Assembly: GCA_963718065.1 (NCBI GenBank)
Contig: CAVQYE010000006.1
Location: 62,001-126,000, forward strand
Origin: CAVPGP01 sp963718065
GTDB taxonomy: Bacteria; Actinomycetota; Thermoleophilia; Gaiellales; Gaiellaceae
Direction of reading: 5' to 3'
Length of the DNA: 64,000 nucleotides
Made by a program: the position numbers and the translations under genes
In this document: one piece after another, positions 44,327-52,266 of the stretch
How positions within the stretch are numbered: the first letter of the stretch is position 1
Layout of the letters: every line of letters begins with the position of its first letter
The notes under the pieces: generated by a model
The model's input: the letters and a program-made list of their open reading frames with translations, nothing else
Told to the model about the DNA's origin: nothing
Database searches by the model: none

Positions 44327-44355
44327 GTGTGGGGCGCCCAGAGGGCGCCCCACAC
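44327..44355. terminator. Strong hairpin between xylF and xylG
   Basis: Perfect 13-bp stem GTGTGGGGCGCCC / GGGCGCCCCACAC with an AGA loop, about 50 bp after the xylF stop and 44 bp before the xylG start. There is no U-tract on the minus strand. It is probably a leaky terminator or mRNA-stabilising hairpin that gives more binding protein than transporter, as in the maltose and ribose operons. Confidence 0.7.
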
Positions 44356-44404
44356 GATCGAATGTCATGGTCTGCGTCTCGCAGTATCTACTAGCAGTGA
44401 GTAT

Positions 44405-45493
44405 CTAGCAGTACTGGGCGTAGTCGCCAGTGCAGACGTCCTTCTTCTTCAGGAACCCGTCCGTGAGGAGCAGCTTCCAGTTGTTCTTGTTGATCGACAC
44501 GGGCGTCAGAAGCACCGACGGCACCTTGCGCCTGCCGTCGAATGTCGTCTTGCCCTTGGTGTGGATCGGCTTGCCCTTGAGGATGCCGTCGGCGACGGTC
44601 GCCGCCGCGTTCGCCTCAGTCCGGATCGACTTGTAGACGGTCATCGTCTGCCAGCCGGAGAGGATGTTCTGGACACCCTGTGCCGTAGCGTCCTGACCGG
44701 ACAGCGGCACCGGGTCGAGCCCGCGGTTCTTGAGCGCCGAGACGACCGCGTTCGCGAGGCCGTCGTTGGCCGCGGCGACCGCGTCGATCTTGTTGTTCGT
44801 CTTCGCGAGCATCTGCTCGAAGATCGTCAGTGCCTTCTGGTTGTCCCAGGCCGGCACCCACTGATCCGGGCCCTTCTTCAGCGTGCCCTTCGAGTAGAGC
44901 GGCTTGAGGATCGAGTCGTAGCCGCTCTTGAACAGCGTCGCGTTGTTGTCCGTCGGCGAGCCGTTCAGCTCGGCGACGACCGGCTTGGAGTTGATCTTCC
45001 CGTTCGCCTTCAGGCCGTTGACGACACCCTGGCCCTGGAGCTTCCCGACCGAGGGGTTGTCGAACGACACGTAGTACGAGCTCAGGCCCTTCAGCGTCAG
45101 GCGGTCGTAGTCGACGACCTGCGCCTTGCGCGAGACGGCCAGCTGCTGGATCGCCTTGCCCGAGCCGGAGTCGAGGTTGACGAGCAGGAGCACCTTGGCG
45201 CCGTTCGTCAGGCACTGCTGCGCCTGGTTGAGCTGCGTCTGGGCACTGCCCTGCGCGTTGACGATGCTGTACGAATCGCCGAGGCGCTTGAAAGCGGCGC
45301 CGAGGTAGCGACGGTCTTGGGTCTCCCAGCGGACCGACGATTTGGTGTCGGGCAGCAGCACGCAGATCTGTGCGCTCGCCGTCCGCTTCTGGCTGGACGC
45401 GCTCGCGGAGGTGCCGACGAGAGCCAGCACGACGAGAGCCGCAAGCCCGGCAACCGCGAACGCCGAGCGCGTCCGGCGGATGGACTTCTTCAT
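44405..45493 (-). CDS. xylF: Xylose-type ABC transporter substrate-binding protein
   Basis: 362 residues with a signal peptide (residues ~1-32, basic start MKKSIRRTRSAF then an Ala/Val/Leu core). The mature protein is a two-lobed periplasmic binding protein of the XylF type: ICVLLPDTKSSVRWETQDR opens the first lobe, with the sugar-stacking Trp and the Arg/Asp residues of the family, and VAAANDGLANAVVSALKNRG and PLSGQDATAQGVQNIL lie in the second. It should bind D-xylose outside the membrane. ATG 45493 has an AGGAGG SD. It heads the operon behind a good promoter. Confidence 0.9.
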   Translation of the reverse strand: MKKSIRRTRSAFAVAGLAALVVLALVGTSASASSQKRTASAQICVLLPDTKSSVRWETQDRRYLGAAFKRLGDSYSIVNAQGSAQTQLNQAQQCLTNGAKVLLLVNLDSGSGKAIQQLAVSRKAQVVDYDRLTLKGLSSYYVSFDNPSVGKLQGQGVVNGLKANGKINSKPVVAELNGSPTDNNATLFKSGYDSILKPLYSKGTLKKGPDQWVPAWDNQKALTIFEQMLAKTNNKIDAVAAANDGLANAVVSALKNRGLDPVPLSGQDATAQGVQNILSGWQTMTVYKSIRTEANAAATVADGILKGKPIHTKGKTTFDGRRKVPSVLLTPVSINKNNWKLLLTDGFLKKKDVCTGDYAQYC

Positions 45494-45549
45494 TGAGAGC
45501 CTCCTGTGGGGGAATGATCCACGCTCCGCGGAACGCGGAAGCAGGATCA

Positions 45550-45577
45550 ATACTACTTCCCTAGTGCATTAGTTCAA
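45550..45577 (-). promoter_or_regulatory. xylF promoter with embedded operator palindrome
   Basis: On the minus strand -35 TTGAAC (45572-45577), 16-bp spacer, -10 TAGTAT (45550-45555). The spacer contains CTAATGCACTAG (45561-45572), a 12-bp near-perfect palindrome lying where a repressor would block polymerase. TSS would be about 50 bp before the ATG, so this mRNA has a leader. Confidence 0.6.
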
Positions 45578-45592
45578 GCAGGTATCGGTCGT

Positions 45593-46649
45593 TCATGCGG
45601 AGCCGACCGGGAACTCGCGTGTCCTGGAACTTCCTTCGTAGCGCGTTTTCGTGGTCAGGTAGCGGCCGACGTTGTGCCGGGTGACGAACAGGAGCCCGGT
45701 ATTCGTGTCAGCGGGTGCGACGAGCCCACCGCTGTAGCGAGCGAAGAAGAGCTGCTGAATCGGCACGAAGCCCTGCAAATACGGCTGCTGGTCGATCGTG
45801 AAGTCGAGGTCGCGGTTGCGGATCGCCTCGAGCGTGCCCGGGAGCAGGTCGTAGCCGCCCGCCCGGACGCCGCGTGCGTGCAGGCCGTGCTTGCGCATCA
45901 CTCCCGCTATCCCTTGCGTCGAGCCCGCGTCGACGGCGAACATCCCCTTCAGGCCGCGGTGCTTCTTGTAGGTCTCCTCGATGCGGATCCGCTCCTTGAC
46001 GACGTCGGCGCCGGTGGCGACGACGTGGACGCGCAAGGGACGGCCCGAGTCGTTGATCGCATCGAGGGCGCCGTCGACGCGCGGCTGGATGTTCAGCTGG
46101 CCCGGAGTGGCGATGAAGATGTAGACGTCTCCCTCGCCGACGAGCTGTGCGATCCGCGCGCCGAACTTGAGACCCGACTGGTAGAGATCCTGGCCGACGT
46201 AGGCGAGCCGGGAGTTGCCGCGACCGCCGTCCGCGTTGTAGGCGACCACCGGGATCCCGTGCCGGAGCGCTTCGGCGGTCGTCTCGTTGAAGGCGTGCGG
46301 ATCGATGATCGAGACCGCGATCCCGTCGGCTCGAGTGCGGATCGCGCGCCGCATCGCGGCCACCATCTCAGCGACGCTGCTCCGCTCGGAGCCGGTCCAC
46401 TGATAGCTCGTCCCAAAGAGCGAGCAGGCGTCGCTCATGCCGTAGAGCGCCGGCACGAAGAACGGGTTCGTGGTGGCGTGGTTGACGAACACGAAGCGCC
46501 ACCTCGGATGCGGCCGGAGAAAGGCATCCAGGTTGGCAAGGGCGGCGGCATGGGCTCCCCCCGGACCGGCGGTGCCCACAGCCGCGCCGGCCGTGGCCGC
46601 GAGCCCCAGCCGCAGAGGCCCGCGCTCGGTCGAAGCGGTCGTTACTCAT
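45593..46649 (-). CDS. Sugar-binding (RbsB-like) extracytoplasmic protein (one frame break)
   Basis: About 351 residues. The N-terminal region (residues ~10-35) is an Ala/Gly-rich signal or anchor. The mature part is a type-I periplasmic binding fold: FVFVNHATTNPFF, then DGIAVSIIDPHAFNETTAEALRHGIPVVAYNADGG and GMFAVDAGSTQGIAGVMRKHG. These are typical of ribose/galactose-type binding proteins. The frame changes once near 46608 (extra G in GCT-G-GGG), and the span is 3n+1. The gene follows the ABC-2 permease by 24 bp with its own GGAGG SD. It has no adjacent ATPase/permease of its own class on that side, unless it shares the xylose transporter downstream. Confidence 0.75.
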
Positions 46650-46673
46650 CAGGCCAACCTCCGATTCGATAGC

Positions 46674-47621
46674 TCATGACGGCGTGCGCCGTATCGCCCA
46701 CAGCGTCGCGGCGATCGTCAGCGCCGTGAGTGCGAGGAAGATGCCGGCCTCGATCGCCTGGAAGGTCCAGAACCGCTCGGCCGGCTGGAACGAGATCGCA
46801 CGTCGCCAGCCGAGCGACACCAGGTAGTCCTGCGGGGCGATCCTCGCCTGTTGCGCGTGCAGGATCGCCAGGTCCTCGCGGGCGGTCGTGATGCGCCTGC
46901 CGACGGCGTCCACGAGTGTGTTCTCGACGACCCAGTCGCGCGCATGGGCCTGGGCGATCACGCCGTTGACGGTCTCGTGCTTCGCGGGCAGGTAATGCGG
47001 ACGAACGAAGTTGTCGATCCCGAGCCGGGTGGCGATGAAGACGGCGAGGGTCACCGACATCGCCGGGATCGTCCGCCGCAGCACGATGCCGGCGAGGATG
47101 CCGACGGCGAGCGCGTAGAGCGCGTAGGCCGGCACCACGAGGCCCTCGATGTCGAACCCACTGGGACTGATCCGGCCCTCGACGGCGTCGAACGGGCGGC
47201 GCCACCACATCGCCAGGCCGCTCACGACCAGACCGGCGACGACGGTCGCCAGCCCGAGGGGCAGCGTCTTCGCGAGCAGCCAGCGGCGCCGCGTCAGCGA
47301 TTGCGTCCACGCCAGCCGGTATGTGCCGTGCTCGAGCTCACGGGCGAGCAGCGGCGCACCCACGAAGAGCCCCGCCAGGACGGGCAGGAAGGTCAGATAG
47401 CGCGCAGCGCGGATGCTGCCGCCGAACTCGATCCTGAAGTGGTTGACGATCAGGTCGCAGCCGGACCGCGCCGCCGGCGGCAGGCACGAGGCGAGCGCCT
47501 GCCGGGAGTACGCGTCACGGATCGGAATCGACGAGAGGAGCCCGGCCAGCGCGAGGCCGACGAGGAGCAGCAGCATCGTCAGGAGCTGAAAGCGGTGCTG
47601 GCGCCATGTCACCCATGCCAT
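46674..47621 (-). CDS. ABC-2 type transporter permease
   Basis: 315 residues with six hydrophobic segments: one after the start MAWVTWRQHRFQLLTMLL, others around LTFLPVLAGLFVGAPLLA, LATVVAGLVVSGLAM and LYALAVGILAGIVL, and one at the C terminus. There is a large extracytoplasmic loop after the first helix. With the preceding ATPase it forms a GntR-controlled exporter like YtrB-type systems of actinobacteria. It starts at ATG 47621 with a GGGGAGG SD, overlapping the ATPase gene by 13 nt. Confidence 0.82.
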   Translation of the reverse strand: MAWVTWRQHRFQLLTMLLLLVGLALAGLLSSIPIRDAYSRQALASCLPPAARSGCDLIVNHFRIEFGGSIRAARYLTFLPVLAGLFVGAPLLARELEHGTYRLAWTQSLTRRRWLLAKTLPLGLATVVAGLVVSGLAMWWRRPFDAVEGRISPSGFDIEGLVVPAYALYALAVGILAGIVLRRTIPAMSVTLAVFIATRLGIDNFVRPHYLPAKHETVNGVIAQAHARDWVVENTLVDAVGRRITTAREDLAILHAQQARIAPQDYLVSLGWRRAISFQPAERFWTFQAIEAGIFLALTALTIAATLWAIRRTPS

Positions 47622-48505
47622 CGCAACCTCCCCGCCTCCTTCGGCTGCGGCCGCGGCAGCTCCTCGGGCGCCATGTACGCGAGCAGCAGCTCCTCGAGGC
47701 CGATCTCGTCCACGGACCAGGACGGGTCGGCGATCGCGCCGCCGGTCCGGACGAGCAGCGTCAGCTGACGGCCGCTGTGCCGTTCCCTGACGATCTCGTC
47801 GACACCGCGAATCGCTCCGAGCGGCCGGCGGGCGCCCGTCAGCAGGCGATGCGACGCCAGCAGCTCGTCGACGTTGCCCTCGAGGCGGACGCGGCCCCTC
47901 CCGAGCAGGACGATGTGGTCGCAGACGCGCTCGATGTCCGCGACGACGTGCGACGCGACGACCACCGTCGCGCCCGTCTCCGCGACGCCGTCCATCAGCA
48001 GCCGCAGGAACTCGCGGCGGGAAAGCGGGTCGAGGCGCGCGAACGGCTCGTCGACGAGCAAGAGCGACGGCCGCTTGCCGAGAGCGAGCGCCAGCGCGAG
48101 GCGAACGCGCTCGCTCGCCGAGAGCGACGAGACCTTCACCTTCCCGTCGAGCCCGGCGAGGAACTCGCCGGCGACGGTCCCGTCCCACCGAGGGTTCGAC
48201 GCATGTGCGAACTCGACCGTGTCGCGAACGGTGAACGACCGGTAGAGCGGCGCTCCCTGAGCGACGTAGCCGATCTCCGAGATCACCGACGGATCACGGT
48301 GCGGGTCGCGGCCGAGGATCCGGATCTCGCCTTCCGTCGGGATGTGGAGCGCCGTCGCGAGGCCGAGCAGCGTCGACTTGCCGGCGCCGTTCGGGCCGGC
48401 GAGGCCGACGATCGCCTGCTCGGGGATCGTCAACGTGCAGTCTCGAAGCGCCCATGTGCGGCGGAAGCGCTTGCCGAGCGCCTGCGCTTCGAGGGGGGCC
48501 GTCAT
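47609..48505 (-). CDS. ABC transporter ATPase (YtrB/CcmA-like)
   Basis: 298 residues. Walker A GPNGAGKST near residue 42, Q-loop GYVAQGAPLY, signature LSASERVRLALALALG (a degenerate LSGGQ), Walker B LLLVDEPFARLD and switch His in VVVASHVV. A ~80-residue C-terminal extension follows, as in drug or lipid exporters of the DrrA type. The ATG start overlaps the GntR stop as ATGA. Together with the GntR regulator and ABC-2 permease it is the standard stress-inducible antibiotic or envelope exporter arrangement. Confidence 0.9.
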   Translation of the reverse strand: MTAPLEAQALGKRFRRTWALRDCTLTIPEQAIVGLAGPNGAGKSTLLGLATALHIPTEGEIRILGRDPHRDPSVISEIGYVAQGAPLYRSFTVRDTVEFAHASNPRWDGTVAGEFLAGLDGKVKVSSLSASERVRLALALALGKRPSLLLVDEPFARLDPLSRREFLRLLMDGVAETGATVVVASHVVADIERVCDHIVLLGRGRVRLEGNVDELLASHRLLTGARRPLGAIRGVDEIVRERHSGRQLTLLVRTGGAIADPSWSVDEIGLEELLLAYMAPEELPRPQPKEAGRLRWHG

Positions 48506-48894
48506 GCGACCCTTTGGGCGAGGGCCTCCCGAAGCGTCGTGGAGATCAGCGCTCTGATGCTCTCCTCGTCGAGCCCTGCATGCTCCGCAGCCGTCAGCCA
48601 CCGCTCGAACTCGGCGCGCAGCGCCTCGTGGTGGCGCAGGGACGGCGTCGCGAGCGTGCTCGTGACGAACGTACCGCGGCCCTGTCGCGCAATGACCAGG
48701 CCTTGCCGCTCGAGATCCCGGTACGCCTTGGCGACCGTGTTCGGGTTGATCGCGAGCTCGGCGACCACCTCGCGAACCGTGGGTAGCTGATCGCCTACGT
48801 CGAGCACACCGAGACGCAGCGCCTCCTTGACCTGCTGAACGATCTGCAGGTAGGTCGCGACGCCCGAATGTGGGTCGAGGTGGAACTCGATCAC
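48502..48894 (-). CDS. GntR-family (YtrA subfamily) regulator
   Basis: 130 residues. Winged-helix HTH: TYLQIVQQVKEALRLGVLDVGDQLPTVREVVAELAINPNTVAKAYRDLERQGLV (key L-P-T-V-R and N-P-N-T-V), with the short YtrA-type tail and no ligand domain. The start GTG 48894 gives MIEFHLDPHSG, the usual start for this subfamily. TAGGAT lies seven bases before it, so the mRNA is probably leaderless. It should repress itself and the linked ABC exporter. Confidence 0.88.
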   Translation of the reverse strand: MIEFHLDPHSGVATYLQIVQQVKEALRLGVLDVGDQLPTVREVVAELAINPNTVAKAYRDLERQGLVIARQGRGTFVTSTLATPSLRHHEALRAEFERWLTAAEHAGLDEESIRALISTTLREALAQRVA

Positions 48895-48901
48895 GGTCAA
48901 C

Positions 48902-48907
48902 ATCCTA
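48902..48907 (-). promoter_or_regulatory. -10 element of GntR-ABC operon, leaderless type
   Basis: TAGGAT on the minus strand, seven bases before GTG 48894. Confidence 0.5.
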
Positions 48908-48951
48908 CTCGCCAGGATCGCCGATCACGAATACCGGCCCCGACAGACACC

Positions 48952-50274
48952 TCAGGCTTCGGCGGCCTGGCTCTCCTCGGATTCGGTGTCGAGCGCAGGA
49001 TTGACGCGGTCCGGGAAGCGGACCGTCAGCCGTTCGATCCTCGAGCCGTCCACCTCGTCCACGTGCAGCGACATCCCGTGGTACTCGACCGCGTCGCCCG
49101 GCAGCGCGGCGCGGCCGAGCGCCCCGAAGACGAAGCCGGCCATCGTGTGGTAGTCGTCCTGCGGCAGCTGGCAGTCGAACTGCTCGTTGAAGTCGTCGAT
49201 CGGGAACGTGCCGTCGACGCGGATCGTGTGCTCGTCGATCCGCTCCACCGACTCGTCGGGCAGGTCGAACTCGTCCTCGATCTCGCCCACGATCTCCTCC
49301 AGGAGATCCTCGAGCGTGACGATTCCCTCCATGCCGCCGTACTCGTCGGTGACGATCGCCATGTGCTGGTTGGAACGCCGGAACTCGGTCAGCAGCGCCG
49401 CGAGATCCTTGGTCTCCGGGACGAAGTACGGCACGCGAAGGATCGACTCGATGTCGACGGCGGCCATCCCGCGGTCGTGCATCGCAGAGATCAGGTCGCG
49501 GACGTGGATCGTGCCGACGATCGTGTCGAGCGAGCCGCGGTACACCGGATAGCGCGTGTACGGGGAGACGAGCACGGCCTGCAGTGCCTCCTCGGGCGGC
49601 AGCTCGATCGAGAGCGCCACGACCTCAGGTCGCGGCACCATCACGTCGGCGACCTCCTTGTCGGCGAAGTCGAAGACCTTGTAGAGCATCTCCTGCTCGC
49701 CCGCCTCGATCTCGCCGTGCTCGGTCGACTCCGAGAGGAGCATCCGCAGCTCGGCCTCCGAGTGCACCGCGCCCGAGGCTCCCGGCGCCTCGAGCCCGAT
49801 CGTGCGCAGGACGAACTCGGTCGAGTAGCGCAGCAGCCAGATAAACGGCCGCAGGAGCCAGAAGAAGAGCCGCACGGGAGTCGCCACGGCGAGCGCCACG
49901 CGCTCGGCGTAGCCGAGCGCGATCCCCTTCGGCACGAGCTCGCCGATCACGACGTGCAGGAACGTGATGATCACGAGCGCCAGGACGACCGCCAGGAACG
50001 TCGCCATCACCGGGTCGAAGGCGTGTGCGAGCAACGGCTCGCCCAGGGCGCCGATCGCGATGCTCGTGATCGTGACGCCGAGCTGCATCGCGGCGATGAA
50101 CTGCGGCGGCTCGCTTGTGATCTGCAATACCTGCCGTGCCCGCCGCGAGCCCGCGTGCGCGAGCTCGTGCATCCGGGTGCGGCGGACCGTGACGAGTCCG
50201 TACTCCGCGGCTACGAAGAATCCGTTGAGCACGATCAGCCCGAAGAGGGCGAGCAGCTCGAGGAAGAAGGTCAC
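48952..50274 (-). CDS. CNNM/CorC-family membrane protein with CBS pair
   Basis: 440 residues in the standard three-part order. A DUF21/CNNM transmembrane domain of four helices fills residues 1-150 (LFGLIVLNGFFVAAEYGL first). A CBS pair follows at about residues 200-335 (MVPRPEVVAL and DEYGGMEGIVTLEDLLEEIVGEI). A CorC_HlyC domain ends the protein. Members are Mg2+/Co2+ efflux or transport-regulating proteins. GTG 50274 is preceded by an inverted repeat (CCCC...GGGG) and a GGAG sequence. Confidence 0.92.
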   Translation of the reverse strand: MTFFLELLALFGLIVLNGFFVAAEYGLVTVRRTRMHELAHAGSRRARQVLQITSEPPQFIAAMQLGVTITSIAIGALGEPLLAHAFDPVMATFLAVVLALVIITFLHVVIGELVPKGIALGYAERVALAVATPVRLFFWLLRPFIWLLRYSTEFVLRTIGLEAPGASGAVHSEAELRMLLSESTEHGEIEAGEQEMLYKVFDFADKEVADVMVPRPEVVALSIELPPEEALQAVLVSPYTRYPVYRGSLDTIVGTIHVRDLISAMHDRGMAAVDIESILRVPYFVPETKDLAALLTEFRRSNQHMAIVTDEYGGMEGIVTLEDLLEEIVGEIEDEFDLPDESVERIDEHTIRVDGTFPIDDFNEQFDCQLPQDDYHTMAGFVFGALGRAALPGDAVEYHGMSLHVDEVDGSRIERLTVRFPDRVNPALDTESEESQAAEA

Positions 50275-50323
50275 GCCCCGCTCTCCGGGGCCTGGGTACT
50301 AAAGGGATCGTCGTCCAAGAGGA

Positions 50324-51262
50324 TCAGACCGCAGTATAGGTAACGACCCCGGCGGTCAGACCCCGGCGGGCCCGGTCCAGCCTGACGAGGCGCTCGAGAT
50401 GTGACAGCGTCTCGGCGACCGCGAAGCGCCGCTGCATCGGCGCCAGCTCGCGTCCGAAGAGCGACATCGAGACCGCGAAGCCTGACTGCGGCTCGGCCGT
50501 GAGGATCGCCTGGGTCGCGTCGAGGCGTTCCTCGTGGTGCGCGACGATCTCGCGCGAGCGCGCCGCTCCGTCCTCGATCGGCTCGCCGTGCCCCGTCAGC
50601 ACCAGCGCCGGCCGCAGCTCCTCGATCCGCTCCAGGGTGCGCAGGTAGTCGCCGAGCGGGTCGGGGCGGCTCTCCGGCCACAGCCCGACCGCGGGTGTGA
50701 TGCGGTTCAGCAGGCAGTCGCCGGCGATCAGCACGCCGTCGTCCCGCAGCAACGCGATGTGCCCGTCCGCGTGACCCGGCAGCTCGAGCACCTGCCAGCC
50801 GTCCACCTCTTCGCCCTCGTAGAGGAGGTCCGGGTCGTGGGCGTACTTGATGAACTTCGCGTAGGCGCGGCCGCCTTCGATCAGGTCGCGCGTCACCTCG
50901 GGCGGCACACCGTGCTCGGCGAACCACTCGCCGATCCGCTCCGGCCAGTCCGAGGATCCCCACACGCGGACACACTGCGCGTAGTCGAGCCCACCCTGCA
51001 GGACACGCGCCCCGGTCAGCTCCTTCGCCGCGGCTGCGCCGCCGACGTGATCCGGGTGGAAGTGCGTGATCAGGATCCGCTCGACCGGGACGTCCGGCAC
51101 CACCGGGTCGCCGATTCCCATCCCCGTGTCGACGAGCATCCACGACCCGTCCGCGGTCCGCACCAGGTAGCAGTGGACGTGCTTGGGGCCGCTCGGCAGC
51201 GGCAGCGTCACCCGGCGGATGCCGTCCGCGATCTCGATCGTCGTGTCGGATGCCGTCGCCAC
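50324..51262 (-). CDS. MBL-fold metallo-hydrolase (glyoxalase II-like)
   Basis: 312 residues. Metal motif HFHPDHVGG near residue 66 (H-x-H-x-D-H), metal His near LELPGHADGHIAL, ligand Asp in IAGDCLLNR and final His in ALVLTGHGEP. The C-terminal ~100 residues form a helical domain often seen in hydrolases of thioesters or quorum-type lactones. Substrate unknown. The start GTG 51262 is set by TAGCGT-N6-GTG. Divergent from the radical SAM gene across a 76-bp gap that holds its own -10 and the LexA box. Confidence 0.87.
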   Translation of the reverse strand: MATASDTTIEIADGIRRVTLPLPSGPKHVHCYLVRTADGSWMLVDTGMGIGDPVVPDVPVERILITHFHPDHVGGAAAAKELTGARVLQGGLDYAQCVRVWGSSDWPERIGEWFAEHGVPPEVTRDLIEGGRAYAKFIKYAHDPDLLYEGEEVDGWQVLELPGHADGHIALLRDDGVLIAGDCLLNRITPAVGLWPESRPDPLGDYLRTLERIEELRPALVLTGHGEPIEDGAARSREIVAHHEERLDATQAILTAEPQSGFAVSMSLFGRELAPMQRRFAVAETLSHLERLVRLDRARRGLTAGVVTYTAV

Positions 51263-51268
51263 GGCAAG

Positions 51269-51274
51269 ACGCTA
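51269..51274 (-). promoter_or_regulatory. -10 element of MBL hydrolase gene, leaderless type
   Basis: TAGCGT on the minus strand, six bases before GTG 51262. Confidence 0.6.
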
Positions 51275-51313
51275 CAGCGTGCCGAGGCGCACGCACGACC
51301 GGGTGCCGTGATA

Positions 51314-51326
51314 CGAACATATGTTC
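51314..51326. promoter_or_regulatory. LexA (SOS) box controlling the radical SAM gene
   Basis: CGAACATATGTTC fits the actinobacterial SOS consensus CGAACRNRYGTTC and contains a perfect 12-bp palindrome. It directly abuts the TATACT -10 hexamer of the radical SAM gene, the place where LexA blocks transcription. Confidence 0.75.
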
Positions 51327-51332
51327 TATACT
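51327..51332 (+). promoter_or_regulatory. -10 element of radical SAM gene, leaderless type
   Basis: TATACT, six bases before ATG 51339. Because this element overlaps codons of the longer reading, the ATG at 51321 cannot be the start. Confidence 0.65.
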
Positions 51333-51338
51333 CGCGAG

Positions 51339-52235
51339 ATGCCGGTGGAGTACCGCGAGGAGCCCTGCCGGAGCGCGCTCAACCGCGTTTCCGGGATGCC
51401 GTTCGCCTGGTCGCTCAATCCGTACATGGGCTGCGCGCACCGCTGCACCTTCTGTTACGTCCGCGCGTTCGAGCGCCGCGCCGATAGGCCGGCCGACGAC
51501 GGCTACGGGCGGTCGATCCGGATCAAGGTAAACGTCGCCGAGGTCCTCCGAGCCGAGCTTGCCCGCAGGACGTCGCAGCGAGACGGGATCGTGATCGGCG
51601 CCGCGACCGACCCGTACCAGCCGGCCGAGGGTCGTTATCGCCTGACGCGTGCGTGCATCGGCGTCCTCGGCGAGGCGCGGAACCCGTTCTCGATCATCAC
51701 GCGCGGGCCGATGATCCTGCGGGACGTCGACGTGCTCACCGAGGCGGCCCGGCGCGCGTCGGTGCACGTCACCTTCTCGATCCCGACGCTCGACGAGGAC
51801 GTCTGGCGAACGACCGAGCCTGGGACTGCACACCCACGCCAGCGGCTGCGAGCACTGACGGCGCTCGTCGAGGCCGGGATCGCCGTCGGCGTCGGCATGG
51901 CGCCCATCCTCCCCGGCCTCTCCGACCGGCCCGAGCAGCTTCGCGCCGTGGTCGAGGCCGCGCGGGCAGCCGGCGCGACGGGGGTCTGGACGAACCTCCT
52001 CTACCTCAAGGAGGGCACCAAGGATCACTTCCTGGCTGCGCTGGCTCGCGACTGGCCCGAAGAGCTGGAACGGTACGAAGAGCTCTACGGCCGCCGCGCC
52101 TACCTGGGCACGGAGGAGGCAGGCCCGGTGCGCGAGGAGGTCGCCCGGCTCCGCAAGGAGCTCGGCGTCCGGGACCGGCGCCGGGTCCGGTTGGAGCCGG
52201 AGCCGGAGCCCGTCCAGCTCGCCCTGAACGTCTGA
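51339..52235 (+). CDS. Radical SAM protein, SplB/Rv2578c-like
   Basis: 298 residues. Radical SAM cluster motif CAHRCTFCY (C-x3-C-x2-C) near residue 30 inside NPYMGCAHRCTFCYVRAF, followed by the SAM-binding strands IGAATDPYQPAE and ITRGPMILRDVDVL. The overall shape resembles spore-photoproduct-lyase-like proteins of actinobacteria. SPL repairs UV thymine dimers in spores, but this branch may act on another DNA lesion or a different substrate. The LexA box and leaderless promoter place it in the SOS regulon. The GC-rich C terminus is acidic and unstructured. Confidence 0.87.
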   Translation: MPVEYREEPCRSALNRVSGMPFAWSLNPYMGCAHRCTFCYVRAFERRADRPADDGYGRSIRIKVNVAEVLRAELARRTSQRDGIVIGAATDPYQPAEGRYRLTRACIGVLGEARNPFSIITRGPMILRDVDVLTEAARRASVHVTFSIPTLDEDVWRTTEPGTAHPRQRLRALTALVEAGIAVGVGMAPILPGLSDRPEQLRAVVEAARAAGATGVWTNLLYLKEGTKDHFLAALARDWPEELERYEELYGRRAYLGTEEAGPVREEVARLRKELGVRDRRRVRLEPEPEPVQLALNV

Positions 52236-52266
52236 CTTCAGGTGTGAGCGCTACGATCCTCCCCCA

